A DNA stretch of 64,000 nucleotides from Peribacillus frigoritolerans (GCF_001636405.1 NZ_KV440950.1:3452778-3516777); one strand, 5' to 3'. Numbered from the stretch's first letter, positions 37,314 through 47,190 are shown. The notes: generated from the letters alone by a model not told the origin. Made by a program: numbers and translations.

Positions 37314-38366
37314 TTAAATGATAAAGTACGAAATTATGGAAAGCAGCAAAGAGGTAATGGTCATGGCTAAAAGGGGACGCATGGCTTTTGTTCGCAGTGC
37401 CTGCAGGCTAACATTCAGTCCAAGACCGATCATGGCCATAGTCAATATAAATGTGGTCGCTTTGGAAATGCCATCCATTACGAGAGGTGAAACCGTAACA
37501 TAACTTCCAAACACATAACTTCCTATTAGGCTCATGATTATAAAACCAACGAGGAACCATGGAAAATCAATTTTGGCATCATGCCCCATTTTCCCGGATG
37601 ATCGCTTCTTCATCCAATACATAAAAATGAAACATAAAGGGATGAGTAAAAAGACACGTCCCAATTTGGCGAGGAGTGCAATCGCTAGCGCATCTTCACC
37701 AGCCGGTGCTCCTGCCAAAGCAACATGGGCGATTTCATGAAGACTGATCCCAGACCAGATTCCATAATCCAAAGCAGATATTGGAAGGATCGGACGTAAA
37801 AGTGTATAAACAATGGAGAAAAGAGTTCCCATTAAAGCGATTATCCCGACGCCTATGGCTGTATCCTCTTCCTTCGCTTTCACGATTGGAGATATTGCCG
37901 CGATGGCTGCTGCACCGCATATCCCGGTTCCTACAGCAAGAAGAAGGGAAATGGATGCATCTGCCTTAATCCACTTTGCAATCAGGACCATCACGACTAT
38001 GGCGAATGTTACTGTCCCTATGTCACGTACCAATAATGGCAGTCCCTGATTGAAAATCACATCGATATTTAATTTCAACCCGTATAAAATAATGGCAAAA
38101 CGCAAAAGTTTTTTTGCGGAAAATTCGATTCCCGTCCGGAATTTCTCTGGATATCCAGCAATTTGACGATATATCACGGCAATGATGATCGAGCATGCAA
38201 GTGGACCGATTCGATTGAATCCCGAAATCTTCGACAGCCCCAAGCCTAAGAGGGCAATGAAAAAGGTGAAAGCAATACCGCTCAGCCACAAAAGCACCTT
38301 ATTTTGAAGTGGGTTTTGCTGTGCCTGAGGTGCTTCTTCCAGTGGCTCATATTTTTCTAATTCCAT
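37314..38366 (-). CDS. YeiH/UPF0324 family putative sulfate or sulfite exporter
   Basis: About 350 aa with roughly ten hydrophobic segments. Family features seen: GPLACSIIIAVIYRQIAGYPEK, LRFAIILYGLKLNID, GTGICGAAAIAAISPIVKAKEEDTA and GISLHEIAHVALAGAPAG. I prefer the ATG at 38366 (AAGGA 5-6 nt upstream) to 38414, which would overlap the preceding gene. Here it probably exports the sulfite released by Xsc. A second copy is at 60686-61726, next to a LysR gene. Confidence 0.88.
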   Translation of the reverse strand: MELEKYEPLEEAPQAQQNPLQNKVLLWLSGIAFTFFIALLGLGLSKISGFNRIGPLACSIIIAVIYRQIAGYPEKFRTGIEFSAKKLLRFAIILYGLKLNIDVIFNQGLPLLVRDIGTVTFAIVVMVLIAKWIKADASISLLLAVGTGICGAAAIAAISPIVKAKEEDTAIGVGIIALMGTLFSIVYTLLRPILPISALDYGIWSGISLHEIAHVALAGAPAGEDALAIALLAKLGRVFLLIPLCFIFMYWMKKRSSGKMGHDAKIDFPWFLVGFIIMSLIGSYVFGSYVTVSPLVMDGISKATTFILTMAMIGLGLNVSLQALRTKAMRPLLAMTITSLLLSIISYFII

Positions 38367-38397
38367 ACATTCCTTCCCCCTTTCCAGATAAACTAAA

Positions 38398-39147
38398 TCA
38401 TCCCATCCTTTCAATCGTTTGAAAAAAATCGGTTTCTTCTAGATTAGGAAGAGAATTCCCTTTGATAAAATACTCGGATTCCTTTAAAAAAGGCAAGCTT
38501 GGATTTTGATTCGTCCACAATTCAGGAACCGCTAAAGTCTGGGATCGATGTGACCTTAAGGCACGGATCTTTTTCTTTAAAGTCCCTGCTATATTGACTT
38601 CTGTGACACTGCCCGGCCCGTTTTCCTTTAACCATTCATCATAAAAGGCATGCCAAAGGACAAAGTACAAACTATGAACCTTAATAGCTGGAAATAATGG
38701 ATCTGGATAAAAATCGGGATCACCGGAGTTTAAGAAAGCAAATGCGGCAGCACGGCCAATCGCACAATGATCTGGATGCCCGCCGTATTTCTCATGGAAT
38801 GTAACTAGTGCATCCGGTTGAACTTCACGAATCACCTTTACGATTCTCTCGGCCAATAAATCTAGGCTTTCAAATTCAATCGTTTTATCCCTTACGTTTA
38901 AAAATCGCAAATCACTGATCCCCAATTCTCCACAAGCTCTTTTTAACTCCTCCACCCTTAGTTCTGGCAATGCCTCCCTTGTTGTTACAATGGGATTTCC
39001 CATTCGTCTGCCCATTTCGCCTTTTGTCGCACATAGTAAAGTTATCTGAACACCTCGCTCAGACATATTAGCAATGGTTCCCCCACACAGGAATGACTCA
39101 TCATCGGGATGTGCCAGAACCACCAATAGCCTTTGTTGTGATTGCAT
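38398..39147 (-). CDS. PIG-L family deacetylase (BshB2-like)
   Basis: A 249-aa zinc-dependent N-deacetylase. The motif VVLAHPDDESFLCGGT (residues 10-25) supplies the first ligands and catalytic Asp, and GGHPDHCAIGRAA (about 122-134) the third His. Relatives include the bacillithiol deacetylase BshB2 and various N-acetyl-amine hydrolases. It lies between the aminotransferase and YeiH genes of the sulfonate block with AGGAGG at its start. A role in freeing an N-acylated aminosulfonate is possible, but a bacillithiol role is equally compatible with the sequence. Confidence 0.82.
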   Translation of the reverse strand: MQSQQRLLVVLAHPDDESFLCGGTIANMSERGVQITLLCATKGEMGRRMGNPIVTTREALPELRVEELKRACGELGISDLRFLNVRDKTIEFESLDLLAERIVKVIREVQPDALVTFHEKYGGHPDHCAIGRAAAFAFLNSGDPDFYPDPLFPAIKVHSLYFVLWHAFYDEWLKENGPGSVTEVNIAGTLKKKIRALRSHRSQTLAVPELWTNQNPSLPFLKESEYFIKGNSLPNLEETDFFQTIERMG

Positions 39148-39299
39148 ATTTCCTCCTGTTTTGGATTCCCCAGTTTTCCCACCCTGTTAGACTCAATATG
39201 AAAAAATGGACATGGATGTCAAATCGGCTAGACATATCATGCCCATCTTCATTTTTTTCTTCTATATAGATAGCACCCTAAAGCTAATCATCTTTTTGA

Positions 39300-40658
39300 T
39301 TAGCATAATTCACATAAAACGGATTTAACCGTTTCTATGACAAAGCGTAAATCTTCAACGGTCGAAGATAAAGGCGGTGCAATGATGAGTACATTACCAT
39401 ATCCAGGAACCGTATCACCATTACGTCCGATGATAAGACCCTTTGCCTTGCAAGCCCCGATTATTTTACCCATGAACTCTTCGGAAACAGGCGTTTTTGT
39501 CTTTTTATCTTCCACTAATTCAATGCCATATAAAAACCCAACTCCCCGAACCTCCCCTACTTTATCCAGGGCTGTCAATTCAAAGAGCGCGCTTAGTGTC
39601 GATTCACTAAGTTCAGATACTCGTTGAACGATGTTTTCATTTTCCAAGACTTCAATGTTCTTTAGCGCAACTGCGCAAGATGCAGGGTGGCCTCCATATG
39701 TTGACACATGCCTGAAATGATTTAAATTTCCGTTGTCTTTGAACTTCTCATAAATCCTGGAATTCACTGCCGTTGCCCCAAGTGGAAGATAACCGCTGGT
39801 CAACCCCTTTGCCATCGTAACAATATCCGGTTGAACCCCATCTGAGTGCATGAACCCAAACATTTTTCCGGTTCTTCCAAAACCTGAAACCACTTCATCC
39901 ACAATTAATAGAACATCATGCTTTTTACAGATTTCCGAAACCCTCGTTAAGTATTCTTTTGAAGGAATAAGGACACCGCCACCAGAGATGAATGGTTCAA
40001 GGATAACGCCCGCTACCGTTTCAGCTCCTTCAAAGTTAATGACCTGATCGATATATTCAGCTGCAAGCAAATCGGAGTTTTCAACGTTTTCCCCAAACGG
40101 GCTTCGATAACTGTACGGCGGTGGAACATGCAGGAAACCTGGAACCGCCGGATCATATTTCACTCTCCGATTAGCCTGTGCAGTTGCGCTTAGCGCGCCA
40201 AAAGTATTGCCATGATAAGCTCTATACCTTGAGATGAACTTGTATTTACCCTGATTTCCATTTTGTGAATGATATTGCCTGGCTATTTTAAAAGCTGTCT
40301 CATTCGCCTCAGAGCCGCTGTTCGTAAAAAAAGTTGTATAAGGGCCCTTTAAATGTTCACTTATTTTTGCAGATAATTCGATTGCCGGCTTATGACTTAA
40401 TGTTAAAGGAAAGTAAGATAAATTAATCATTTGTTCATATGCTGCCTGGGCAATCTCTTTTCGTCCGTGACCAAGGTTAAGGCACCATAATCCTGAGACA
40501 CCATCTAAATATTTATCCCCTTTAGTATCAGTGAACCATGAGCCGGATCCTTCTGTAGCCATCATGGGAGCATCCTTCTCATTATAGCGATGCATCGCAT
40601 GCCATAAATGGTCTTTATCCATTTGAACAAGGTCTTTCGTTTCAGTTTCCATCTTCAC
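39300..40658 (-). CDS. tpa: Class III aminotransferase, taurine:pyruvate (Tpa) type
   Basis: About 452 aa. PLP-site features: TFFTNSGSEANETAFKIAR (phosphate loop), YRAYHGNTFGALSAT, VDEVVSGFGRTGKMF with the cofactor Asp, and TMAKGLTSGYLPLGA with the Schiff-base Lys. Gene context (xsc immediately upstream) points to taurine transamination to sulfoacetaldehyde with pyruvate or another oxoacid as acceptor. The same fold can process 2-aminoethylphosphonate-like amines. The start GTG at 40658 is preferred because GGGGG is 8 nt upstream. A GCTAATCA/TGATTAGC hairpin overlaps its stop. Confidence 0.78.
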   Translation of the reverse strand: MKMETETKDLVQMDKDHLWHAMHRYNEKDAPMMATEGSGSWFTDTKGDKYLDGVSGLWCLNLGHGRKEIAQAAYEQMINLSYFPLTLSHKPAIELSAKISEHLKGPYTTFFTNSGSEANETAFKIARQYHSQNGNQGKYKFISRYRAYHGNTFGALSATAQANRRVKYDPAVPGFLHVPPPYSYRSPFGENVENSDLLAAEYIDQVINFEGAETVAGVILEPFISGGGVLIPSKEYLTRVSEICKKHDVLLIVDEVVSGFGRTGKMFGFMHSDGVQPDIVTMAKGLTSGYLPLGATAVNSRIYEKFKDNGNLNHFRHVSTYGGHPASCAVALKNIEVLENENIVQRVSELSESTLSALFELTALDKVGEVRGVGFLYGIELVEDKKTKTPVSEEFMGKIIGACKAKGLIIGRNGDTVPGYGNVLIIAPPLSSTVEDLRFVIETVKSVLCELC

Positions 40659-40735
40659 TTTTGAAACCCCCTTATTTTTCATTGAATGCAACTAAGTTAA
40701 GTTCCCATGCTGTTACAGACCCTTTAATGCGAATT

Positions 40736-40798
40736 GGTGATGGTGCGATGACCCAAATCGTTAATCAAGTCATCGCAGCTGCCCTATCACCTTTTTTT
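40736..40798. terminator. Intergenic hairpin with plus-strand T-tract
   Basis: Two-part stem GGTGAT/ATCACC and GCGATGAC/GTCATCGC between xsc and tpa. The T-run (seven T) follows it on the plus strand, opposite to both genes, and runs into the xsc stop. On the minus strand it could attenuate or stabilise mRNA. Confidence 0.5.
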
Positions 40799-42560
40799 AT
40801 TTATCCCAGTTTTTATGATCTAAATGAGAATATTTTTCTAATAATCTAGTAGGCATTTTTAATGCATCTTTTCTAAATGGCGGAGCCAATTGTGTTCCAT
40901 CCACTTGTATATCAATGACAGTCGGTTTGTTTGATTTTATTGCTTTTTCAATGACAGCGCCTAACTCGTCTGCTTTTTCCACCCTAATGCCTACAGCACC
41001 CATTGATCGGGCAACTTCTGCAAAATCAGGATTTTGGATATCCGCGCCTACAAAACGGTTATTATAAAAATCGACCTGATTCTTTTTCTCTGCGCACCAT
41101 GCATTATTATTGAAGACACATGCTATGACCGGTATGTTTTCTTCCACGGCCGTGCTCACTTCATGTAAGCTCATGCCCCACGCGCCATCTCCAACAATGG
41201 CTATAACAGGCGTATTCGGCTCAGCTAATTTGGCACCTAGTGCGGATGGGTAAGCAAATCCAGTATTCCCGAATGTAAGCGCAGCGATATGCCTGCGTCC
41301 CTGATTGAATTTCAAGTAAGCGTTTGCAGTTGAAGATACATTACCGATATCTGTAGTAACGATGGCATTTTCAGGCAACACTTTTGTCAATTCCAATAGG
41401 GCCCGACGCGGATTGATCGGGGTTCCATCGATCATCGCAAGATTCACCAATTCTTCTTCCCATTTTTGTTTTTCATTCGTAACTTCTACTATCCGCTCTT
41501 TTTCTTGTTTTAGGTTTGGTTTATCAGCCTTCAACCGTTTCAAGATTTCACGACTCGCTTCGCGGGCATCTCCGATGATCCCCACTTCCACAGGGTGCGT
41601 CCTCGCTATTTGCCTTGGGTTAATATCAATTTGGATGATTTGCGCATCTTTCGGGAAATAATCAATGTCATAGCATGGTAACGTTCCAAATACCGATAAT
41701 CTTGTGCCTACCGCCAATATGACGTCCGCTTTCTTAAGTGTATTCATCGCAGCCTTTGAACCCATGTAACCGATTGGGCCGACTGACAATGGATGATCAG
41801 CAGGAAAAGCATCATTATGCATATATGAGACAGCTACCGGAGCCGTTAAATATTCTGCCATATTCTTAATTTCCTCAATGCCATCTGAATCAACCGTTCC
41901 CCTACCGGAAATGATCACCGGATACTTCGCCTCGGCTAAAATTTCTGCCGCTCTATCCAAGGATTCAGAAGACCCGCAGCCCCTTTCATCCACGCGATAT
42001 TGATGTGGTTGAAGTATTTGATCTTCCACTTCACCATAGAAGTAATCACGAGGGATATCGAATAAAACCGGTCCCCTCTCGGCATAGGCAATCCGAAACG
42101 CTGTCCTTAGGCAATCAGCGACCCGGCCTGGGTGTGTCACTCTAACCGTTTCTTTCGTGATTGCCTTGAAGATGGAAACCTGATCGCATTCCTGAAAACC
42201 ATCCCATCCAACTGTTGGTGTACCAGCTGAAGGTGATATGACCACCATTGGAGTATGAGCTTGATTGGCCGCTGCGACAGAGGTGACCATATTCGTCATT
42301 CCAGGTCCGTTTTGCCCGATGACAACTCCAGCAACACCAGAGACACGACAATAAGCATCTTCCATATGTGCTGCACTTTGTTCATGGCGGACACCAATGA
42401 AACGAATGCCTGCAGTTGGCAATAAATCAAGCATATCCATGAAAGCAGATCCCAAAATTCCCGAGATATGTTTAACTCCCTCGGCCACTAATGTCTCAAC
42501 GATGGCTTCACTTGGTGTCATTTTTACTTTAGTACCTCTTAACATTTTTGTTTCGACCAT
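40797..42560 (-). CDS. xsc: Sulfoacetaldehyde acetyltransferase
   Basis: A 587-aa TPP-dependent enzyme that converts sulfoacetaldehyde plus phosphate to acetyl phosphate and sulfite. The order is a PYR domain ([18 protein letters not shown], then [17 protein letters not shown] with the catalytic Glu region and [12 protein letters not shown]), a central domain and a PP domain with the TPP motif [25 protein letters not shown] ending in NNNAW. Acetolactate-synthase relatives share the fold; the GSA/IRF and GFQE segments and the gene context favour Xsc. The start has AAGGAG 8 nt upstream. The promoter just upstream carries the shared GntR-type element. Confidence 0.8.
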   Translation of the reverse strand: MVETKMLRGTKVKMTPSEAIVETLVAEGVKHISGILGSAFMDMLDLLPTAGIRFIGVRHEQSAAHMEDAYCRVSGVAGVVIGQNGPGMTNMVTSVAAANQAHTPMVVISPSAGTPTVGWDGFQECDQVSIFKAITKETVRVTHPGRVADCLRTAFRIAYAERGPVLFDIPRDYFYGEVEDQILQPHQYRVDERGCGSSESLDRAAEILAEAKYPVIISGRGTVDSDGIEEIKNMAEYLTAPVAVSYMHNDAFPADHPLSVGPIGYMGSKAAMNTLKKADVILAVGTRLSVFGTLPCYDIDYFPKDAQIIQIDINPRQIARTHPVEVGIIGDAREASREILKRLKADKPNLKQEKERIVEVTNEKQKWEEELVNLAMIDGTPINPRRALLELTKVLPENAIVTTDIGNVSSTANAYLKFNQGRRHIAALTFGNTGFAYPSALGAKLAEPNTPVIAIVGDGAWGMSLHEVSTAVEENIPVIACVFNNNAWCAEKKNQVDFYNNRFVGADIQNPDFAEVARSMGAVGIRVEKADELGAVIEKAIKSNKPTVIDIQVDGTQLAPPFRKDALKMPTRLLEKYSHLDHKNWDK

Positions 42561-42597
42561 AGCACATTCTCCTTAATTAAAATTTATTTCTGATAAT

Positions 42598-42659
42598 GAC
42601 GTTGCGACGTCCGTACCAGTTATAAGATGTATAATACTACCATTATGCGTAACAGTCAA
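42598..42659 (-). promoter_or_regulatory. xsc promoter with shared operator
   Basis: Minus strand: -35 TTGACT (42654-42659), 17-bp spacer, -10 TATTAT (42631-42636), then 9 nt later AACTGGTACGGACGTC and eight further bases (42598-42621). The element overlaps an internal palindrome GACGT/ACGTC. Confidence 0.7.
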
Positions 42660-42735
42660 TAAATAATTTGAATATTTCGAATTAATTTAAAATCTCTGTC
42701 CAGCATAGGCACTAACACATGTATTTGACTCTTTT

Positions 42736-43581
42736 TTAACCAATAAATATATCCTTTTTTTCAGTCAATCTGTAGTTGATTCTATCGATGATCTCCAATA
42801 AATCACCTATTTCATCAATTACGAAATCGGCACCTGCATTCAAAAAACGGTTTTCTGCATGCTTCATCCGTTTTTGCAGATCATAAGGGTCCATTTCACT
42901 GATTTCTGCTTCTGAAAGTCCGATTTCACTGCCGCCTTTCAATACGGCAACAGTCCACATTCCCGCAGAAATTCCTTCTTTGATATCACTGATCGTATCA
43001 CCCACTTTAACGATTTTGCTGAGTGGATACACTTGGAGATTCATCGCCGTCTTAAAGCACATCCAAGGAGCAGGCCTACCTGTAGGCACATCGGTGGACG
43101 CAACGATGGAATCGGGTTGATAGCCCCATTTTTCCGCCTCTTCTTTAACAACATCAATCATTTCACGAGTATACCCCGTTGTCGAACCGATTTTTATTCC
43201 TTGCTGCCTTAAACGGCTGACTAATTCAATTACGCCGGGTATTGGCTTGGCGTTATCCTTTAGAACCTTAAAAAGCAAAGCCTCAAAGTTCTTATATAAT
43301 GAATTTAAATCTCTTTCGTCCGGTTCTTTCCCGAATTTAGCACTCCATAAATTAGAGATTCGTTTCATTTTCAAGAGTTCCATAATATGATCCATTTTCA
43401 ATAAACCCATAGGTTCCCTTGCTTCCTTAACGGTAATATCTATCCCCCTTATCCTGAATATCTCGACAAATGCTTGGACCGGTGCAAAACAACCATAATC
43501 CACCGTCGTTCCTGCCCAATCGAATATCACTGCTTGAACCTCTTTGCATTCATTTGCCCTTTCCATTGCTCCCCTCCTCAT
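42736..43581 (-). CDS. phnX: Phosphonoacetaldehyde hydrolase (phosphonatase)
   Basis: A 281-aa HAD-superfamily enzyme splitting phosphonoacetaldehyde to acetaldehyde and phosphate. It has VIFDWAGTTVDYGCFAP (nucleophile Asp with the PhnX-specific Trp-Ala-Gly-Thr), MGLLKMDHI with the Schiff-base lysine region, GSTTGYTREM (motif II), and VKVGDTISDIKEG (motif IV). ATG 43581 and ATG 43566 both have good ribosome binding sites (AGGAGG). No PhnW-type aminotransferase is adjacent, so the class III enzyme at 39300 may supply its substrate. Gene is upstream of and parallel to xsc. Confidence 0.88.
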   Translation of the reverse strand: MRRGAMERANECKEVQAVIFDWAGTTVDYGCFAPVQAFVEIFRIRGIDITVKEAREPMGLLKMDHIMELLKMKRISNLWSAKFGKEPDERDLNSLYKNFEALLFKVLKDNAKPIPGVIELVSRLRQQGIKIGSTTGYTREMIDVVKEEAEKWGYQPDSIVASTDVPTGRPAPWMCFKTAMNLQVYPLSKIVKVGDTISDIKEGISAGMWTVAVLKGGSEIGLSEAEISEMDPYDLQKRMKHAENRFLNAGADFVIDEIGDLLEIIDRINYRLTEKKDIFIG

Positions 43582-43626
43582 CTTACCTCCTCCAAAATCA
43601 CTGCTAAACCAGGTAATAAAGAGAAT

Positions 43627-44073
43627 TCAATTAACTTCTTCCAAAAATAACTGTAAATCTTCCTTTGTAGCTTTAGAGAGTCGTTTAATCTTTTCAAGGT
43701 CCTTTTCCGGATTCCCTGACTCCCCAATTAATGGGTAAAGGTTTTTCTCAATCCTTTCATACCAATCCGGGTATTCATCTTCCACTTGCTTTTCTATCGA
43801 ATCCCAAACAGAACTCATTTCTTTTCCCATTTCTTGAATTCTCTCTGGATCCGCTTCCGCACTTAATTCTGTTTCCATTCCTTTAATGGATTGAATCACA
43901 TCGCCGACACCTTTTTTAATGACCTCCGCATTTTGGGTTTCACCCGGATTTTCATTCATGACTGGGCTTTTTTCTTGTTGAGCCTCGTCCGGTTCAGCTG
44001 AATTGCCGCAGCCTGACAGCAATATGGCTCCAAGGACAACTCCACTGGTTATTACACGTAAACCATTCAACAT
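43627..44073 (-). CDS. Lipoprotein of unknown function
   Basis: About 148 aa. A signal sequence (LRVITSGVVLGAILLSGC) with lipobox LSGC gives a lipid-modified Cys near residue 20. A linker rich in Glu, Asn and Gln and an acidic all-helical domain follow (IKKGVGDVIQSIKGMETEL, ... YPDWYERIEKNLYPL). The ATG at 44073 follows AAGGAGG; a longer frame from 44115 has no signal. It lies between the permease and phnX, on the same strand. No family recognised; it could be a binding or accessory protein for the locus. Confidence 0.7.
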   Translation of the reverse strand: MLNGLRVITSGVVLGAILLSGCGNSAEPDEAQQEKSPVMNENPGETQNAEVIKKGVGDVIQSIKGMETELSAEADPERIQEMGKEMSSVWDSIEKQVEDEYPDWYERIEKNLYPLIGESGNPEKDLEKIKRLSKATKEDLQLFLEEVN

Positions 44074-44237
44074 AACCCCTCCTTCATGATTTAAAAGACA
44101 GATGGCACCAAGCACTTATTGGCACAATTCTCTTTTTCTATTGGAATCATATTCTAGCTGATTAGTGAATTGAAGAATTTTGTCTGAGGAATTCCATAGA
44201 AGTAACCTTAAATTAAACCAATGGTGTAGAGCCAAAG

Positions 44238-45650
44238 CTATAACTTTTCAGAATTAGGGGAACCAGAGGCAATATTTAATTCATTCTCCAAATACTTCGC
44301 TTTTTTTCGCCGAATGAAAAAGAATGAACAAATAACGATCAAGCTAAATAGCATGGTAAAGATGAACTGCGGACGCTGCGAATCGATAAAAGCCATTAAT
44401 ATTAACACTGAAATCATGGAAATGATGGTTGCATAAGTCAAATACGGGAATAACCACATCTTGATCTTAAATATTCCAGGATTCTCTTTCTCCATTCTCT
44501 TCCTTAATCGGAGATGGGAAACCGCAATGGCCAGATAAACAAGAATTCCAACCCCGCCCGAGGAGTTCACTAAAAAGAAAAAGATTTTATCAGGTGAAAC
44601 ATAACTGAAAATGGTGCTGATAAAGGCGAATATAGTAGAGCCGACTACAGCAAATATAGGGACACCGTTCTTGCTCACTTTAGAAAATAGCTTTGGGGCG
44701 TCACCCTTTTGTGCAAGTGAAAATAACATGCGTGAACTCGTATATAATCCCGAATTCAAACAAGATAGCAATGCAATGAGAATCACTATATTCATGATCA
44801 GGGCAGCAGAAGGGATTCCCAGCATTTCAAGTACGGCGACAAATGGACTTTTCAGCAAAGAAGCCGAATTCCAAGGTAATAGCGTCACCAGTATGGCGAT
44901 GGACCCGATATAGAAAATCAGGATTCTCCAAACCACACTATTCAATGCACTTCTAACTGATTTAACCGGATCACTGGTTTCACCCGCGGCAATCGCTGGA
45001 ATCTCCACTCCAACAAATGCATGAAAAACGATTGCAACACCAACAAGCACAGAACTTAGACCATTTGGAATAAACCCGCCAAAGTTTAAAAGATTGGAAG
45101 TGCCAGGTGGTTTTATCGTTGGGATAAACCCTAATATCACGGCCACCCCCAGGCACAAGAATAGTATGATACTGATTATTTTAATGATTGAAAACCAGTA
45201 TTCGAACTCACCAAACGATTTCACGGAAAAAATATTCGTCATTTTCAATAGGATGATCAATGATAGACTTATGACCCAGACGGGAACGGAAGGGAGCCAG
45301 CTGTGAATGATTGCTGCTCCAGCCGTTGCTTCCAAAGCAATTACGATAACCCAAAAGAACCAATATAACCAACCTGTTGTAAAACCGGCCCATTCACCTA
45401 TCCCTTCTCTTGCATAAACCGCAAAAGATCCAGTATTAGGATTCACTGTGGCCATTTCCCCAAGCATCCTCATGACTAAAACAACGATTAAGCCTGCCAA
45501 AACATATGATAATATCGCCCCGGGGCCCGTTTGACCAATAATGATACCGCTTCCTACGAATAAACCAGCGCCTATGACACCACTCAAAGATATCATCGTT
45601 AAATGTCTTTGTTTCAGACCTGGTTTCAGTTCTTCCTGTTGATGTTTCAT
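44238..45650 (-). CDS. APC-family amino-acid permease (GabP-like)
   Basis: About 470 aa with 12 hydrophobic segments. The family signature HLTMISLSGVIGAGLFVGSG starts helix 1, and the fully conserved Gly/Glu residues of AAT permeases are seen in AIAAGETSDPVKSVRSA (near residue 230). It resembles GABA/amino-acid permeases. Because its promoter carries the same operator as xsc and gntR, uptake of taurine, a related aminosulfonate or aminophosphonate is a reasonable inference. The ATG at 45650 is preferred to TTG 45662; its ribosome binding site (GGAGG) is rather close. Confidence 0.88.
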   Translation of the reverse strand: MKHQQEELKPGLKQRHLTMISLSGVIGAGLFVGSGIIIGQTGPGAILSYVLAGLIVVLVMRMLGEMATVNPNTGSFAVYAREGIGEWAGFTTGWLYWFFWVIVIALEATAGAAIIHSWLPSVPVWVISLSLIILLKMTNIFSVKSFGEFEYWFSIIKIISIILFLCLGVAVILGFIPTIKPPGTSNLLNFGGFIPNGLSSVLVGVAIVFHAFVGVEIPAIAAGETSDPVKSVRSALNSVVWRILIFYIGSIAILVTLLPWNSASLLKSPFVAVLEMLGIPSAALIMNIVILIALLSCLNSGLYTSSRMLFSLAQKGDAPKLFSKVSKNGVPIFAVVGSTIFAFISTIFSYVSPDKIFFFLVNSSGGVGILVYLAIAVSHLRLRKRMEKENPGIFKIKMWLFPYLTYATIISMISVLILMAFIDSQRPQFIFTMLFSLIVICSFFFIRRKKAKYLENELNIASGSPNSEKL

Positions 45651-45878
45651 ACCCTCCACCAACTTTCAATAATTTGGGGAATCAACTAAGATAATCGCTA
45701 CTTGAATGTAAAGCAGGCTTTTCAGCTGCCTGTCCTTTACACTTTCACAAAGATAGTGGGAACTGGAAACATGGCATTTTCAAACAACACAGGGTATGAC
45801 GCTATGAACTTAAGATTCTATATCACTAGTCCTCCTTCCTTAAGTCTATTTTGAAAAACGAAGCGAATCTAACATCAC

Positions 45879-45940
45879 TACGTCATGATGTTAGTACCAC
45901 TTTCTATGTGTATAATACACTCTGATTTTTTTAAAGTCAA
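45879..45940 (-). promoter_or_regulatory. Permease promoter with shared operator
   Basis: Minus strand: -35 TTGACT (45935-45940), 17-bp spacer, -10 TATTAT (45912-45917), then an element (45879-45902) that equals the xsc element at 16 of 24 positions, including GTGGTAC. It overlaps a perfect 9-bp inverted repeat CTAACATCA/TGATGTTAG. Confidence 0.68.
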
Positions 45941-46018
45941 TTTAAAAATCAGAATATTTAGATAACAAAACGAACATTTTCATATAAAAAACGATGTCCA
46001 TTAAGTCTGCAATTTTAG

Positions 46019-46651
46019 TTATTTTACTTCATTTACCTTTGGTTTTTCATCCAATACACTTTCCGTAGCTGACGTTACTGCCTTCTGCTTCCTATCCAGC
46101 ATTTTCTTTAAAAAATATGAAAAAAGCAATGTAAAAGCAATTCCCTTAACAATCGATGCATAACCATAAACCAGAAGTCCCAATATCAGTACGATAAGAT
46201 TAATAATCCTTATTGTCACAGCAATATCTATTTTTTCATTTTTGTGATGTAATATTAAGGCGATCACGTCAAAGCCAACAGTGGAGGCATTTGCAGTTAT
46301 ACATAAATAATATCCTATCGCTATCAAAATCGACGAAATGAAAATCACTAAAACGATATTCATATCAAAATGAATGTTCAATGAATAAAAAAAATTAAAA
46401 AAAACCATATAGCTAAGGGAACTTACGATCGACTTAAAAAAGTACTCTTTCCCTAGAAACACTAAACAAATGATTAACAGTATTCCTGTAACCAAATTGG
46501 CGAGCATGGCAATGTTATAGCCCAATAATGCATTCAATAATAATGCCGAGCTAGTTACCCCGCCATTGATGATTTCATTGGGAACGATTAAATAAGCATA
46601 GGCAAAGGTCATGGAAATGTTTCCTGCGATAATTTTCAATAAATCCTTCAT
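46019..46651 (-). CDS. YitT/YczE-family membrane protein
   Basis: A 210-aa protein with five to six hydrophobic segments. PNEIINGGVTSSALLLNALLGYN (residues 24-46) and TANASTVGFDVIALILHH (near 124-141) are family hallmarks. Function unknown in the family. It lies between the permease operon and tatC with its own start site and no clear partner. Confidence 0.75.
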   Translation of the reverse strand: MKDLLKIIAGNISMTFAYAYLIVPNEIINGGVTSSALLLNALLGYNIAMLANLVTGILLIICLVFLGKEYFFKSIVSSLSYMVFFNFFYSLNIHFDMNIVLVIFISSILIAIGYYLCITANASTVGFDVIALILHHKNEKIDIAVTIRIINLIVLILGLLVYGYASIVKGIAFTLLFSYFLKKMLDRKQKAVTSATESVLDEKPKVNEVK

Positions 46652-47099
46652 ACATTCTCACCATCCTGTTCGATATTTTGATAATGCTCCCCCCTAAATA
46701 TATATTTATACTTGAACGATAATAAGATTCGAACCTTTCACCTTTCGATATTTTGGAATGTTATTACAAAGAATGCATTTTTCTGTTCAAGTGATTACAA
46801 TTATTCGCTAACCAGAATCCTCTCTCCTTCTAAATAAAAAAAATAAAATATCCCCCTTAAAACTTGAAGATGTTCATGGTCTATTTCATAATCATTTAGA
46901 CATTGCAGAGTTTCTATTCAACTTATGTAACTTGTGATTAGTTGACAAAAACTTTGATTTAAATAATTTAAATTCCATAGGGTTGGACAAATGTAAGGCT
47001 TTTACAGGTTAAAACTTCTTCCCCTTACATAATCATATTGGTTAGAATGCAAATGCAAAAGCATACCCCCTAACCATTCCCAAAAAGTATTATCCCACA
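46652..47099. other. AT-rich intergenic region
   Basis: About 450 bp without a supportable gene. One loose stem GGTTAG/CTAACC enclosing ATGC/GCAT lies at 47040-47076. Confidence 0.35.
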
Positions 47100-47135
47100 A
47101 TAAAAAGCTGAGGGGGCCCCCTCAACTTTTTATTG
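47100..47135 (-). terminator. Terminator of the phoD-tatAC operon
   Basis: Near-perfect 36-bp palindrome with AAAAAG/CTTTTT arms and a GGGGGCCCCC core, 55 bp past the tatC stop. Confidence 0.85.
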
Positions 47136-47190
47136 TTCCATTAATTATTTCCCAAGAAATGTTACTTTCAATAGGCTGTGATTATCCTTT

